A stretch of DNA of 64,000 bases from Prolixibacteraceae bacterium (GCA_028377305.1 JAONJW010000010.1:1-64000), one strand, 5' to 3'. Counted from the first letter of the stretch, positions 52,691 to 62,312 are shown. Notes: generated by a model not told the origin, from the letters alone. A program made the numbers and translations.

Positions 52691-53140
52691 ATGTTGTCAA
52701 ATACATGTAAATATGCTGTTAGAGCTGTAATATATCTAGCTTCTGGTTTCGATGGAGATCATAAGTATGGAATCAAGAAGATTTCGGAAGACTTAAAGAT
52801 ACCATCACCTTTCTTAGGAAAGATATTACAAAAGTTAGTAAAATCTGGTGTTTTAAACTCAAATAAAGGACCTAATGGAGGTTTTTGTTTGGCTAAAGAT
52901 CCCAATCTAATTACTTTATTTGATGTGGTTAATGTTATTGATGGGAAAGAGTTTTTTGAACAATGTTTGATTTGCGATATGACTTGTTCTGAAAGAGAAG
53001 AACATGATGATTTCTGTGCAATACATCTTAATTTTAAGGAAATTAGAGAAAATATCACCAACCTTTTTAAGAATAAAACGATTGGTGAGTTATTAGATGA
53101 CGCTAGTAAGGATGATACACCTGCTAGCTTAAGATTTTGA
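52691..53140 (+). CDS. Rrf2-family regulator with four cysteines
   Basis: The 149-residue protein has the Rrf2 winged helix (KYAVRAVIYLAS, ISEDLKIPSPFLGKILQKLVKSGVLNSNKGPNGGF) and a C-terminal segment with Cys92, Cys95, Cys99 and Cys109 in the region where IscR and NsrR hold their iron-sulfur cluster. It is therefore likely a redox, nitric oxide or iron-sulfur responsive regulator. Regulation targets are not evident; rpiB is 38 nt upstream in the same direction. Its 3' end overlaps the convergent VanZ-like gene by 12 nt. Confidence 0.88.
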   Translation: MLSNTCKYAVRAVIYLASGFDGDHKYGIKKISEDLKIPSPFLGKILQKLVKSGVLNSNKGPNGGFCLAKDPNLITLFDVVNVIDGKEFFEQCLICDMTCSEREEHDDFCAIHLNFKEIRENITNLFKNKTIGELLDDASKDDTPASLRF

Positions 53141-53509
53141 TATTCGACTCTTATTAAAGAGTGTTTTAAATAGCATTATGCCGATGATTGCGCCTAAACT
53201 ATTGGCTGCAGCATCGGCAAAACTAGGAGAGCGTTCGATTGGAAGCACTCCTTGTGCGACCTCAATACCTATGCCAAAAAATATTGCAATCAGAAGAGTG
53301 TATCGCGCTTTCCATTTCTTATATGAAGATGCACAAAGAAGGTAAGTGAAACCAGTGTAAAATATCATATGAACAACCTTGTCAAGGTTTGGTATTTTAA
53401 CATTTGGAATATCATTGGAGGGCATCAGGCATCCATAAAGAATTACACCGCACCATAAAACAAAAAAGTATTTGGCATACTTAATAGAGATGTCAATTAA
53501 TTTTATCAT
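53129..53509 (-). CDS. VanZ-like membrane protein
   Basis: The 126-residue protein has four membrane segments and the VanZ-like pattern: LYGCLMPSNDIP, NLDKVVHMIFYTGFTYLLCA, then IGIEVAQGVLPIERSPSFADAAANSLGAIIGIML, where the E...Q...R..s..D..aN signature is complete. VanZ relatives are linked to glycopeptide tolerance in some hosts, but most are uncharacterised. The frame could start at 53587, but that would run into the divergent hemW; the ATG at 53509 leaves a 15-nt gap and fits the family length. Confidence 0.85.
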   Translation of the reverse strand: MIKLIDISIKYAKYFFVLWCGVILYGCLMPSNDIPNVKIPNLDKVVHMIFYTGFTYLLCASSYKKWKARYTLLIAIFFGIGIEVAQGVLPIERSPSFADAAANSLGAIIGIMLFKTLFNKSRISKS

Positions 53510-53524
53510 ATACGTACTTATTAT

Positions 53525-54658
53525 ATGTCTGGAATTTATTTTCATATTCCTTTTTGTAAAACTAGATGTTTTTATTGTGATTTCCACACTAGTACAAACT
53601 TAGGATTAGTTGAGCCTATGTTTGATGCGATGAAGAAGGAACTGTCTCTTCGTAAGGATTATTTAATGAATAATACAATGATCCATACGATCTATTTTGG
53701 AGGGGGAACACCATCTTTACTTACACCGGAACAAATTGGGGAATTAATATCTTTGGTAAAAAATTATTATGTAGTCTCAGAGGCGGTTGAGATTACTGTA
53801 GAGGCCAATCCAGATGATTTATCCAAAAAGTATTTACGAGAGTTATATGCTCATGGTGTGAATAGGCTCAGTATTGGAGTACAGTCTACAAATGGCCATA
53901 TTCTCAAAGAGATGAACCGACGACATGGGGTTAAGGATGTGTTTGATGCTGTATATAATGCACTTGAAATAGGAATTAATAATATCTCAATCGATCTAAT
54001 TTATGGGGTGCCAAACTTATCATCTCTTTTATGGAAAGAGACGATTGATAGTATTATATCATTGCCGATAACTCATATTTCAGCTTATCATCTCACTTAT
54101 CATGAAGGAACTGTTTTTCATCGTCGTTTAACAAAAGGACAGCTTAAACCGGTGGATGAACATGAAAGTCTTGAGCATTATGAGATATTGGTTAATTCTT
54201 TAAAAAAGGTTGGTTTTGAGCAATATGAAATATCAAACTTTTGTAAAGACAGTAAAATATCTAATCATAATAGTTCGTATTGGAACGGTGCTTCATATTT
54301 AGGAATAGGGCCATCGGCTCACTCCTATGATGGTAATAGTCGTCAGTGGAACATTGCAGACAACAAGCAATATATAGATGCATTGAATCAAAATAAAAGT
54401 TATTTCGAGGAAGAACTTCTCTCTAATGTAGATAAATTTAATGATTATATTATTACGTCATTTCGAACTAAATGGGGAGTTCAGAAGCGAATGATAGAAT
54501 CTTTTGGTTCACATTTCTTAGATCACTTTGTAGCGCAGGTACAACCATTTATTCAAAGTAATGAAGTGGAGTTTAATGGAGACGGATGGGAGATGACTTC
54601 TACTGGATTTATTCGCTCGGATTTAATAATTGAAAAAGTATTCTACTGTGAACAATGA
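53525..54658 (+). CDS. hemW: Radical SAM protein HemW (heme chaperone, coproporphyrinogen III oxidase-like)
   Basis: The 377-residue protein begins SGIYFHIPFCKTRCFYCDFH with the radical-SAM cysteines Cys11, Cys15 and Cys18 in the HemN/HemW spacing. YFGGGTPSLL, VEANPDDL, RLSIGVQS and SIDLIYGVPN are in place, and the HemW-type C-terminal winged helix follows. HemW binds and delivers heme; it lacks the N-terminal extension of true HemN, so oxygen-independent coproporphyrinogen oxidase activity is not assumed. It is monocistronic and divergent from the VanZ-like gene. Confidence 0.92.
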   Translation: MSGIYFHIPFCKTRCFYCDFHTSTNLGLVEPMFDAMKKELSLRKDYLMNNTMIHTIYFGGGTPSLLTPEQIGELISLVKNYYVVSEAVEITVEANPDDLSKKYLRELYAHGVNRLSIGVQSTNGHILKEMNRRHGVKDVFDAVYNALEIGINNISIDLIYGVPNLSSLLWKETIDSIISLPITHISAYHLTYHEGTVFHRRLTKGQLKPVDEHESLEHYEILVNSLKKVGFEQYEISNFCKDSKISNHNSSYWNGASYLGIGPSAHSYDGNSRQWNIADNKQYIDALNQNKSYFEEELLSNVDKFNDYIITSFRTKWGVQKRMIESFGSHFLDHFVAQVQPFIQSNEVEFNGDGWEMTSTGFIRSDLIIEKVFYCEQ

Positions 54659-54768
54659 TTGTTTATAACTATGTATCTATTTGATATACAGTGTTTGATT
54701 CGAGGTTTTATTTGTTCATTTCTTGTAAATCCTTTTAAGTTATTATATTCGAATTAGTTTTTATTTTT

Positions 54769-54776
54769 TACTTTTG
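54769..54776 (+). promoter_or_regulatory. -7 box for the ybeY-mnmG-apt-uvrC group
   Basis: TACTTTTG matches TAnnTTTG, 47 nt before the GTG start of ybeY. The -33 element is weak. Confidence 0.5.
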
Positions 54777-54823
54777 TTTCTAAACTAGGGTTTTCTTAGT
54801 TTCATAAATAAAAGAAAAGGAAA

Positions 54824-55264
54824 GTGGCTATAGAGTTTTTTGCTGAGGATATTGATTTCCCTCTTTATAAAGAGGATTTTTTAGAGACGTTTATTGCTCG
54901 TTTGATAATTTCAAAAGATAAAGAAGTAGGGGAGATCTCCTATATTTTTTGTTCTGATGAATATCTTCTTAAGATAAATATAGATTATTTGCAGCATGAT
55001 TACTACACTGATATTATTACTTTTGATTATGTAGAGGACAACCTTATTTCTGGAGATGTCTTTTTAAGTATAGACAGAGTTGAAGATAATGCTCAAGTGT
55101 TAAGTGTTGATTTCGAATCGGAGTTTGCACGGGTTCTATCTCATGGGATTCTACACCTTATTGGATTCAAAGATAAAACAGATGAAGAGGCTGCTGAAAT
55201 GAGAAAAGAAGAAGATAAAGCAATTGCCCTTTTTAATGAGGTTAAGGCAGAAATGTCTTTATAA
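54824..55264 (+). CDS. ybeY: Endoribonuclease YbeY (rRNA maturation)
   Basis: The 146-residue metalloprotein matures 16S rRNA ends and aids ribosome quality control. The zinc motif reads HGILHLIGFKDKT (residues about 106-118); the third His of the classical HxxxHxxGHDH form is replaced, as I recall for other Bacteroidetes. The upstream YFCSDEYLLKINIDYLQHDYYTDIITFDY block is typical of the family. The start codon is GTG at 54824. mnmG follows after 12 nt. Confidence 0.93.
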   Translation: MAIEFFAEDIDFPLYKEDFLETFIARLIISKDKEVGEISYIFCSDEYLLKINIDYLQHDYYTDIITFDYVEDNLISGDVFLSIDRVEDNAQVLSVDFESEFARVLSHGILHLIGFKDKTDEEAAEMRKEEDKAIALFNEVKAEMSL

Positions 55265-55276
55265 TAATTATATTCT

Positions 55277-57154
55277 ATGTTACCATTTTATGATATAATT
55301 GTTGTTGGTGCTGGTCATGCAGGTTGTGAAGCAGCGGCAGCAGCAGCAAATCTTGGATCTAAAACTTTATTGATCACTATGGATCTCAATAAAGTAGCCC
55401 AAATGAGTTGCAATCCTGCGATAGGAGGTATTGCAAAAGGGCAGATTGTTAGAGAGATAGATGCATTGGGAGGGTATTGTGGAAAGATTACAGATCTTTC
55501 TTCAATACAGTTTAGAATGTTAAACAGATCCAAGGGGCCTGCGATGTGGAGTCCTAGGGCTCAGTGTGATAGAATGCGTTTTTCTGATAATTGGAGAAAT
55601 CATTTAGAGAAACTAGATAATTTAGATTTCTGGCAAGGAACAGTTCAAGAGCTAATCTTTGAAGGTGATATTATAACAGGAGTAAAGACTGAGCTAGGGG
55701 TTGTATTTAATTCTAAAGCTGTAGTTTTAACCAACGGTACATTTCTTTCAGGATTAATGCATTTTGGAAAAATACAACTTGAAGGAGGGCGTATCTCTGA
55801 ACCAACATCTCTAGGAATAACTGAGCAGTTGAAATCCAAAGGGTTAGTTGTAGATAGAATGAAAACAGGTACACCTGTTCGAATTGATGCTAGATCTGTT
55901 GATTTTTCTGTAATGGATGCTCAAGGTGGTGATAAGGATTTTCGTAAGTTTTCCTATGATCCAGATATAAAAACAAGTCTTCGTCAAAAGTCTTGTTTTA
56001 TCACATATACGAATCCTGATGTTCATGGTGAACTGGAAAAAGGGTTTACCGATTCTCCAATGTTTGATGGAACCATTGGGAGTACAGGTCCAAGATATTG
56101 TCCTAGTATCGAGTCGAAACTTGTTACTTTTGCCTCGAAAGATCAGCATCAATTGTTCTTAGAGCCAGAAGGAGAAACTACTATTGAATATTATTTGAAT
56201 GGATTTTCGTCTTCATTAGCTTGGGATGTTCAACTTGCTGGCTTGAAAAAAGTAAAAGGACTTGAAGATGTTCGTATTTTAAGACCTGGATATGCCATCG
56301 AATATGATTATTTCGATCCAACACAACTGTATCATACGTTAGAAGTTAAATCTTTACCCAATTTATATTTTGCTGGTCAAATAAATGGAACTACAGGTTA
56401 CGAAGAGGCTGGTGCTCAAGGTTTAATGGCTGGTATTAATGCTCACCTTAAAATTAATGATAAGCAAGAGTTTATTCTTGGAAGAAATGAGGCATATATT
56501 GGAGTATTGATAGATGATCTTGTCACAAAAGGTGTTGATGAGCCTTATAGAATGTTTACTAGTAGAGCAGAATACAGGATATTACTTAGACAAGATGATG
56601 CTGATATTAGGCTGACAAAAAAGAGTTATGATTTAGGTCTAGCTTCTGATCGTCAGGTTGATTTACTAGATGAAAAGGTGGCGCTGAGAGATAAGGTTAT
56701 AGATTTTTGCCAAACATATAGTATAAAGGCTAAATATATAAACGATTGGCTAGTGGATAATGGCACAACTGCGCTTAAACAAGGATGTAAATTGATCAAT
56801 CTAGTTCTTCGACCACAACTGTCTATTTTTAAGTTGATTGAGGTAATTCCCCCATTGGAAAGTCTTTACCTTTCATTACCTGAAAATCGTAGAACTGAGA
56901 TATTTGAGGCTGCCGAGATCTTGATGAAATATTCAGGTTATATCGAAAGAGAAAAAGCGATTGCTGATAAACTAAAAAGATTAGAACATATCAATATTTT
57001 TAATAAATTTGATTACGATAACATTCATATGCTATCAACAGAAGCTAGACAAAAGCTTACAAAGATAAATCCTAAGACAATTGGTCAGGCATCGCGCATT
57101 TCAGGAGTATCTCCCAGTGATATAAATGTCTTACTCGTCTTATTAGGACGATAA
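55277..57154 (+). CDS. mnmG: tRNA uridine-5-carboxymethylaminomethyl(34) synthesis enzyme MnmG
   Basis: The 625-residue FAD protein acts with MnmE on U34 of tRNAs reading split codon boxes. It has the FAD-binding [19 protein letters not shown] at the N-terminus, [23 protein letters not shown], the RAQCDRMRF block and the C-terminal [40 protein letters not shown]. Length is normal. It lies in a run ybeY-mnmG-apt-uvrC on the plus strand, 12 nt after ybeY. Confidence 0.97.
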   Translation: MLPFYDIIVVGAGHAGCEAAAAAANLGSKTLLITMDLNKVAQMSCNPAIGGIAKGQIVREIDALGGYCGKITDLSSIQFRMLNRSKGPAMWSPRAQCDRMRFSDNWRNHLEKLDNLDFWQGTVQELIFEGDIITGVKTELGVVFNSKAVVLTNGTFLSGLMHFGKIQLEGGRISEPTSLGITEQLKSKGLVVDRMKTGTPVRIDARSVDFSVMDAQGGDKDFRKFSYDPDIKTSLRQKSCFITYTNPDVHGELEKGFTDSPMFDGTIGSTGPRYCPSIESKLVTFASKDQHQLFLEPEGETTIEYYLNGFSSSLAWDVQLAGLKKVKGLEDVRILRPGYAIEYDYFDPTQLYHTLEVKSLPNLYFAGQINGTTGYEEAGAQGLMAGINAHLKINDKQEFILGRNEAYIGVLIDDLVTKGVDEPYRMFTSRAEYRILLRQDDADIRLTKKSYDLGLASDRQVDLLDEKVALRDKVIDFCQTYSIKAKYINDWLVDNGTTALKQGCKLINLVLRPQLSIFKLIEVIPPLESLYLSLPENRRTEIFEAAEILMKYSGYIEREKAIADKLKRLEHINIFNKFDYDNIHMLSTEARQKLTKINPKTIGQASRISGVSPSDINVLLVLLGR

Positions 57155-57182
57155 TTAATAAATTAAGTGTTTCACAATATAG

Positions 57183-57218
57183 TGGGGAGCGAAGGATTTT
57201 TCTTCCCATTTTTTTTTT
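57183..57218 (+). terminator. Possible attenuator hairpin with T10 before apt
   Basis: TGGG (57183-57186) and AAG pair with CTTCCCA (57202-57208), leaving a 5-nt bulge, followed by ten T (57209-57218). It ends 2 nt before the apt ATG. The stem is weak, so partial termination between mnmG and apt is possible but unsure. Confidence 0.4.
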
Positions 57219-57220
57219 AC

Positions 57221-57760
57221 ATGGATTCTAAACAAATAAGCATCGAAGAAGTTAAATCATCGATTCGTGATGTAATTGATTTCCCAAAAGAGGGAATCGT
57301 TTTTAAAGATATTACTACGGCAATTAAAAACCCTGCTGTTCTAAAGTATTGTGTAGATAGACTATACGACTACTATAAAGATAAAGGGATTACAAAGGTG
57401 ATTGGAATCGAATCTAGAGGATTTATCCTTGGTAGTGCATTAGCTTATAGGTTAAATGCAGGATTTGTCCCTATTCGTAAACCAGGTAAATTACCTGCTG
57501 AAACTATTCAGCAAACATATGATTTAGAATATGGAACTGATACCATTGAAATTCATAAAGATGCACTATCTATTGATGATACTGTATTAATTCATGATGA
57601 TTTGTTAGCGACAGGTGGAACTGTTTGTGCAGCAACTACATTAGTGGAAAAAATCGGGGTGAAAAAAGCCTATGTAAATTTCATGGTGGAGTTAGACTTC
57701 TTGAAAGGTAGAGAAAGATTAGATGACATGTATGAAGTTTACTCCTTATTGAGGTTTTAA
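57221..57760 (+). CDS. apt: Adenine phosphoribosyltransferase
   Basis: The 179-residue salvage enzyme makes AMP from adenine and PRPP. It has IRDVIDFPKEGIVFKDITT, VIGIESRGFILGSALAYRLNAGFVPIRKPGKLP and the PRPP-binding VLIHDDLLATGGTVCAA, where the second Asp pair contacts ribose. The frame opens 54 nt earlier, but that part is low-complexity and contains the T10 run, so the ATG at 57221 is chosen. uvrC begins 10 nt after the stop. Confidence 0.95.
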   Translation: MDSKQISIEEVKSSIRDVIDFPKEGIVFKDITTAIKNPAVLKYCVDRLYDYYKDKGITKVIGIESRGFILGSALAYRLNAGFVPIRKPGKLPAETIQQTYDLEYGTDTIEIHKDALSIDDTVLIHDDLLATGGTVCAATTLVEKIGVKKAYVNFMVELDFLKGRERLDDMYEVYSLLRF

Positions 57761-57770
57761 ACATTTGTTT

Positions 57771-59576
57771 ATGAGTGATCCTTCTCACAAGAATCAAATA
57801 AAAGATAAGATTAAGTTACTCCCTAATGAGCCTGGAGTTTATCAATATTTCGATAAGCATAATACAATTATCTATATTGGTAAAGCGAAAAACTTAAAAA
57901 AGAGGGTTTCAAGTTATTTCAATAAATCACATGATAACTTGAAAACAGAGATCCTTGTGAGAAAGATCTATTCCATTCAACATATTGTTGTTGAAACGGA
58001 GGAGGATGCTCTTTTATTAGAGAATAATCTAATAAAAAAGTATAAACCAAAATACAATATATTATTAAAAGATGATAAGACTTACCCTTGGATTTGTGTA
58101 AGTAACGAAAACTTTCCTCGTGTATTTCTAACAAGAAATGTTGTAAAAGATGGATCGATATATTATGGTCCATATACTTCTACTTCTATGGTAAGAGCGT
58201 TACTTGATCTTATTCATAGAATTTTCAAACTCCGCAGTTGTCGTTTAAAGCTAACGAAAGATAATATTGACGATGGTAAATTTAAGATATGTCTAGAATA
58301 TCATATCAACAATTGTTATGGTCCTTGTGAAGGATATTATTCTGAAGAGAACTATAATCAAGACATTCAAAGGGTAAAACATATATTAAATGGAAATTTA
58401 GGAGAGGTGCTTGAGTATCTTCAAAGTACAATGATAAAATTATCTATTGAATTGAGATTTGAAGAAGCGAATGAGTTTAAACAGAAGTTTAACTTATTGA
58501 ATAACTATAAGAGTAGATCCACGGTAGTAAGTTCTAAAATAAAAGATGTCGATGTTTTTTCTGTAGATGCAGACGAAAAATCAGGTTATGTCAACTTCAT
58601 TAAAGTCAAGAATGGCGCAATTATTCAGTCTTATACATCAGAGTATAGAAAGAAATTGGATGAAAGTCTTGAGGAGATAATTGAAAAAGGAATCATTGAT
58701 ATTAGACAACGTTTTTTTAGTCTAGCTCGAGAAATATTAATTCCAATTGAAATAGATCTTTCCCTAGAGAATGTAAAGTTTATTATTCCCCAAATAGGGG
58801 ACAAAAAGAAACTGCTAGATCTGTCCAATAGAAATGTAAAGTATTACAAGTTAGAGCAGAAGAAGGCAAGATCTCTAAAGAATCCAGAAATAAAAACAGA
58901 TCGTCTTCTTGAGAAGATTAGAAAGGATCTACAACTTAGAGTGCTACCAAGACATATTGAGTGTTTTGATAATAGTAATATACAAGGTCATTACGCTGTT
59001 GCTGCTTGTGTCGTCTTTAAGAATGGAAAACCTTCAAAAAAAGAATATCGTCATTTTAATATTAAAACTGTTGAAGGACCTAATGACTTTGCTTCAATGG
59101 AAGAGATAATTTATCGTAGATACCACAGATTAATTCAAGAGGACCAGCCATTACCCGATGTGATCGTTATTGATGGAGGTAAAGGACAACTAAGTGCAGC
59201 CGTAAAAATATTAAGAGATCTCGAGATTATAAACAAGGTATGTGTGATAGGGCTTGCAAAACGATTAGAGGAAATATTTTTTCCTGGTGATCCAATTCCT
59301 TTATATCTTGACAAGAAGAGTGAAACCCTTAGGGTTATTCAGCATTTAAGAGATGAGGCCCATAGATTTGGAATTTCCTTTCATAGAAATCAGCGATCTA
59401 AAGGTTTTATTTCCTCTGAACTTGATGGTATTACTGGAGTTGGACCTAAAACAAAAGAAGCTCTTCTATCACATTTTAAGAGTGTTAATGCAATTAAAAG
59501 TGCTTCTTTAGATCATATACAGGATGTGATTGGTAATGTAAAAGGCAAATTAATTTTCCGTTATTTCAATAAATAG
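57771..59576 (+). CDS. uvrC: Excinuclease ABC subunit C
   Basis: The 601-residue protein makes the two incisions in nucleotide excision repair. It has an N-terminal GIY-YIG nuclease (GVYQYFDKHNTIIYIGKAKNLKKRV), a cysteine cluster (SCRL, KICLEYHINNCYGPC) where UvrC may hold a 4Fe-4S cluster, a UVR domain, the RNase H-like second nuclease (HIECFDNSNIQGHYAVAACVVF, PDVIVIDGGKGQL) and a C-terminal helix-hairpin-helix (LDGITGVGPKTKEALLSHF). The ATG at 57771 is preferred to a TTG two codons earlier. Confidence 0.96.
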   Translation: MSDPSHKNQIKDKIKLLPNEPGVYQYFDKHNTIIYIGKAKNLKKRVSSYFNKSHDNLKTEILVRKIYSIQHIVVETEEDALLLENNLIKKYKPKYNILLKDDKTYPWICVSNENFPRVFLTRNVVKDGSIYYGPYTSTSMVRALLDLIHRIFKLRSCRLKLTKDNIDDGKFKICLEYHINNCYGPCEGYYSEENYNQDIQRVKHILNGNLGEVLEYLQSTMIKLSIELRFEEANEFKQKFNLLNNYKSRSTVVSSKIKDVDVFSVDADEKSGYVNFIKVKNGAIIQSYTSEYRKKLDESLEEIIEKGIIDIRQRFFSLAREILIPIEIDLSLENVKFIIPQIGDKKKLLDLSNRNVKYYKLEQKKARSLKNPEIKTDRLLEKIRKDLQLRVLPRHIECFDNSNIQGHYAVAACVVFKNGKPSKKEYRHFNIKTVEGPNDFASMEEIIYRRYHRLIQEDQPLPDVIVIDGGKGQLSAAVKILRDLEIINKVCVIGLAKRLEEIFFPGDPIPLYLDKKSETLRVIQHLRDEAHRFGISFHRNQRSKGFISSELDGITGVGPKTKEALLSHFKSVNAIKSASLDHIQDVIGNVKGKLIFRYFNK

Positions 59577-59579
59577 TTT

Positions 59580-60518
59580 TTATAGAAGAAATCGTTCTAT
59601 TTCTGTAGCTATAGTATTGTCTCTATTGTTACTGAAATATTTTGGTAGTATAGTTTCTCTAAAAGGAATATGTTCCTCTTTGTTTATTATTTCTACATTA
59701 TTATTCAAAGCACTTGAGATATAACCTCTTTCCACGTGGAACATATAGTGCTCATTATTCTCCTTATTTTTGATATGAAAAGTGAATTTAGGTCCATATC
59801 CTATATTCCAATCCCACGTTGTATATTTTTCTTGACATAGTTTATCAATAACATTGAAGTCAATAATGTGTTCAATACTATCTTGAATATATCCCTTTCC
59901 TATAAAATACTGGATCATATCAGCTTTAAAATGATTGATGTTTGATGGAATATTATGAATCTCGCCAAGATTCATAATACGACTTCTTTTGGATTTTACT
60001 CCTTTACTATCAAACATCGCTGATGAAGATTTTAGAATATTAGAAATTTCTTTCAGATTGCTATTTATAAGAAGAGTACCATGTGCGATGATTCTTTTTT
60101 TGTAAATGTGAAATGCGGAACCTGTTACTTTTCTATTATTAATCTGTATGTCATTTCTTTCAGATAGAATGGCTTTAGCATCGTATTTTTCACAAAGAAA
60201 TTCTCTAATTGGCTCAATACATTTCTTATAGGATAAAGTTTCAATATTATCTTGATTTGTAATAAAACTAAAGTTTAAATTCCCTTCGTCGTGTACAACT
60301 GTTCCACCACCAGATATTCTTCGGATAAGAGGAATATTGTGATCTTTAATATATTTTGCTGATACTTCAGCAAAAGCATTTTGATGTTTTCCAATGATCA
60401 CTGATGAAGAATTAATATAGAGAAATAGGAATGATTCTTTGCAATTTTTCAATAAATACTCTTCTGTTGCAATATTTTTTATTGGATTGTTTGTGTTGCT
60501 ACAAATAATTTTTATCAT
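59580..60518 (-). CDS. lplA: Lipoate--protein ligase
   Basis: The 312-residue protein attaches lipoate to the E2 and GcvH carrier proteins. It has RRISGGGTVVHDEGNLNFSFI, the lipoyl-AMP binding motif, then GSAFHIYKKRIIAHGTLLIN with the catalytic lysine region, and a C-terminal accessory domain (WDWNIGYGPKFTFHI). It lies on the minus strand between plus-strand uvrC (3 nt away at the 3' side) and dtd, interrupting a block of housekeeping genes. Start at 60518 gives the full N-terminal fold. Confidence 0.92.
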   Translation of the reverse strand: MIKIICSNTNNPIKNIATEEYLLKNCKESFLFLYINSSSVIIGKHQNAFAEVSAKYIKDHNIPLIRRISGGGTVVHDEGNLNFSFITNQDNIETLSYKKCIEPIREFLCEKYDAKAILSERNDIQINNRKVTGSAFHIYKKRIIAHGTLLINSNLKEISNILKSSSAMFDSKGVKSKRSRIMNLGEIHNIPSNINHFKADMIQYFIGKGYIQDSIEHIIDFNVIDKLCQEKYTTWDWNIGYGPKFTFHIKNKENNEHYMFHVERGYISSALNNNVEIINKEEHIPFRETILPKYFSNNRDNTIATEIERFLL

Positions 60519-60538
60519 GTGTAATGTATTACTTTAAG

Positions 60539-60546
60539 TACCTTTG
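60539..60546 (+). promoter_or_regulatory. -7 box for the dtd-mazG-deoC operon
   Basis: TACCTTTG matches TAnnTTTG, 50 nt before the dtd ATG. The -33 region lacks a clear TTG. A new promoter is needed here because lplA on the other strand separates these genes from uvrC. Confidence 0.5.
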
Positions 60547-60596
60547 GTGAAAAGTATTTTAATATAACTGTTAAAACTCATTATTGTTTTTAATTT

Positions 60597-61046
60597 ATGA
60601 AAGTAGTTTTACAACGTGTATTGGAGTCTTCGGTAGAAATTGATCATCAGATACACTCAAGGATTGATAATGGTTTACTCGTACTATTGGGAATAGGAAA
60701 AGAAGACGATGCAGAAGATGTCAGATGGTTAGTAAATAAGATTAGTCAAATGAGGATCTTCGAGGATGAGAATGGTCAAATGAATCGTTCAATATTGGAT
60801 ATAAAAGGCGAGGTACTTGTAGTCTCTCAATTTACATTACTTGCACAAACTAAAAAAGGAAATCGTCCTTCATTTATAGATGCTGCACGAGCTGATGTTT
60901 CTATACCTTTGTATAATACATTTGTGGATGAAATAAAAAAAGTACTGCCCACGGAAGTGAAAACAGGTATCTTTGGTGCTGATATGAAGATATCATTAAT
61001 TAATGATGGTCCCGTAACCATCGTGATGGATTCAAAGAATAAATAA
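60597..61046 (+). CDS. dtd: D-aminoacyl-tRNA deacylase
   Basis: The 149-residue enzyme removes D-amino acids from mischarged tRNAs. It starts MKVVLQRVLESSVEID and has the two active-site motifs VSQFTLLAQTKKGNRPSF and, near the C-terminus, NDGPVTI, in which the cis Gly-Pro gives chiral selectivity. A MazG-like gene follows after 13 nt. Confidence 0.95.
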   Translation: MKVVLQRVLESSVEIDHQIHSRIDNGLLVLLGIGKEDDAEDVRWLVNKISQMRIFEDENGQMNRSILDIKGEVLVVSQFTLLAQTKKGNRPSFIDAARADVSIPLYNTFVDEIKKVLPTEVKTGIFGADMKISLINDGPVTIVMDSKNK

Positions 61047-61059
61047 TAATTGTTTTGTG

Positions 61060-61404
61060 ATGAAAGATGAAATGACGATCGGTGATTTACAATTTAAAGT
61101 TGATGATTGGATAAATCGTTATGGTGTGAGATACTTTTCCGAGCTTACAAATACAGCCATTTTGATGGAGGAGGTGGGAGAGTTAGCAAGGTTAATGTCT
61201 AGAACCTATGGTGATCAGTCATTCAAAGAGGGAGAGAATGCGAGTAAAGAGGCATTAGCCGATGAGATGGCTGATGTTTTGTGGGTGCTAGTTTGTTTAG
61301 CAAATCAGACAGAGGTTGATCTAGATGATGCTTTGAGAAGGAATATTGAGAAGAAAACTAAACGTGATTTAGAAAGACATATTAACAATAATAAATTAAA
61401 GTAG
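61060..61404 (+). CDS. MazG-like nucleotide pyrophosphohydrolase
   Basis: The 114-residue all-alpha protein has the NTP-PPase metal motif, MEEVGELARLMSR followed by KEALADEMADVLWVLVCLANQ (the EExxE plus ExxxD pattern). It should hydrolyse nucleoside triphosphates to monophosphates, probably as a house-cleaning enzyme. A GTG lies directly before the ATG at 61060 and could serve instead. It is two nt from deoC, so the trio dtd-mazG-deoC is clearly one operon. Confidence 0.9.
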   Translation: MKDEMTIGDLQFKVDDWINRYGVRYFSELTNTAILMEEVGELARLMSRTYGDQSFKEGENASKEALADEMADVLWVLVCLANQTEVDLDDALRRNIEKKTKRDLERHINNNKLK

Positions 61405-61406
61405 TT

Positions 61407-62291
61407 ATGAGTGAAACTAATTTTTCACAATGGAAAGATTTCGATAAGAAATTTTCAATAGAGGAGGTACGAACTGAGATCAAGAGTATTCTTACTTCCA
61501 AAAGAGGTGAATGTGATACATTAGATTTTTACAAGTTGGCTTTATCTTGTATTGATCTAACTACATTAAACTCTACAGATACTCAGGAAAAAGGCTTCCA
61601 TTTTACTCAGAAAGTAAATGAATTTAACAAAAGCTTTCCAGGGTTACCTAATGTAGCTGCTATTTGTGTATATCCTAAACTTGTTAAAACGGTTCGTCAA
61701 ACACTAAATGTAGATAACGTAAATTTAGCTGCTGTTTCTGGATGCTTTCCATCTTCAATGACTTTTATTGATGTAAAATGTAAAGAAACGGAGTTAACTG
61801 TAAATGCTGGAGCAAATGAAATCGATATCGTTATTCCTATTGGGGATATGTTATCAGGTGATTTCAATTCTGTCTATGAAGAAGTGAAGGCGCAAAAATT
61901 AGCTTGTGGTAATGCTCATTTGAAAGTAATACTAGAATCAGGTGTCTTAGAAGATCCGGATCTTATTTGGAAAGCAAGTTTGTTGTCTATGTATGCGGGT
62001 GCTGACTTTATCAAAACATCTACTGGGAAAATGAATCCTGCGGCTACTTTAGAAGCAGCATATGTTATGTGTAAAGCTATTGCTTACTATCAACAAGAAA
62101 CAGGTCTAAAAGTTGGGTTTAAACCTGCTGGAGGAGTTGCAGAAACTCATGAGGCTGTTGATTTCTTAACTGTAGTAAGAGATATTTTAGGTGACGATTG
62201 GATGAATTCAAAATTATTCAGATTTGGAGCAAGTAGACTTGCAAATAATTTATTGACATCAATTAAAGGAGAAGATATTAAGTTCTTTTAA
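61407..62291 (+). CDS. deoC: Deoxyribose-phosphate aldolase
   Basis: The 294-residue class I aldolase splits deoxyribose 5-phosphate to acetaldehyde and glyceraldehyde 3-phosphate. DFIKTSTGKMNPAAT carries the Schiff-base Lys203; AAVSGCFPSS, NAGANEIDIVIPIGDMLSG and LKVILESGVL complete the barrel motifs, and VGFKPAGGV holds the second active-site lysine. The protein is longer than E. coli DeoC at the N-terminus (about 50 extra residues), a form seen in other Bacteroidetes. It ends the operon. Confidence 0.94.
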   Translation: MSETNFSQWKDFDKKFSIEEVRTEIKSILTSKRGECDTLDFYKLALSCIDLTTLNSTDTQEKGFHFTQKVNEFNKSFPGLPNVAAICVYPKLVKTVRQTLNVDNVNLAAVSGCFPSSMTFIDVKCKETELTVNAGANEIDIVIPIGDMLSGDFNSVYEEVKAQKLACGNAHLKVILESGVLEDPDLIWKASLLSMYAGADFIKTSTGKMNPAATLEAAYVMCKAIAYYQQETGLKVGFKPAGGVAETHEAVDFLTVVRDILGDDWMNSKLFRFGASRLANNLLTSIKGEDIKFF

Positions 62292-62312
62292 TTTAAACTG
62301 ATGATCATTGAG

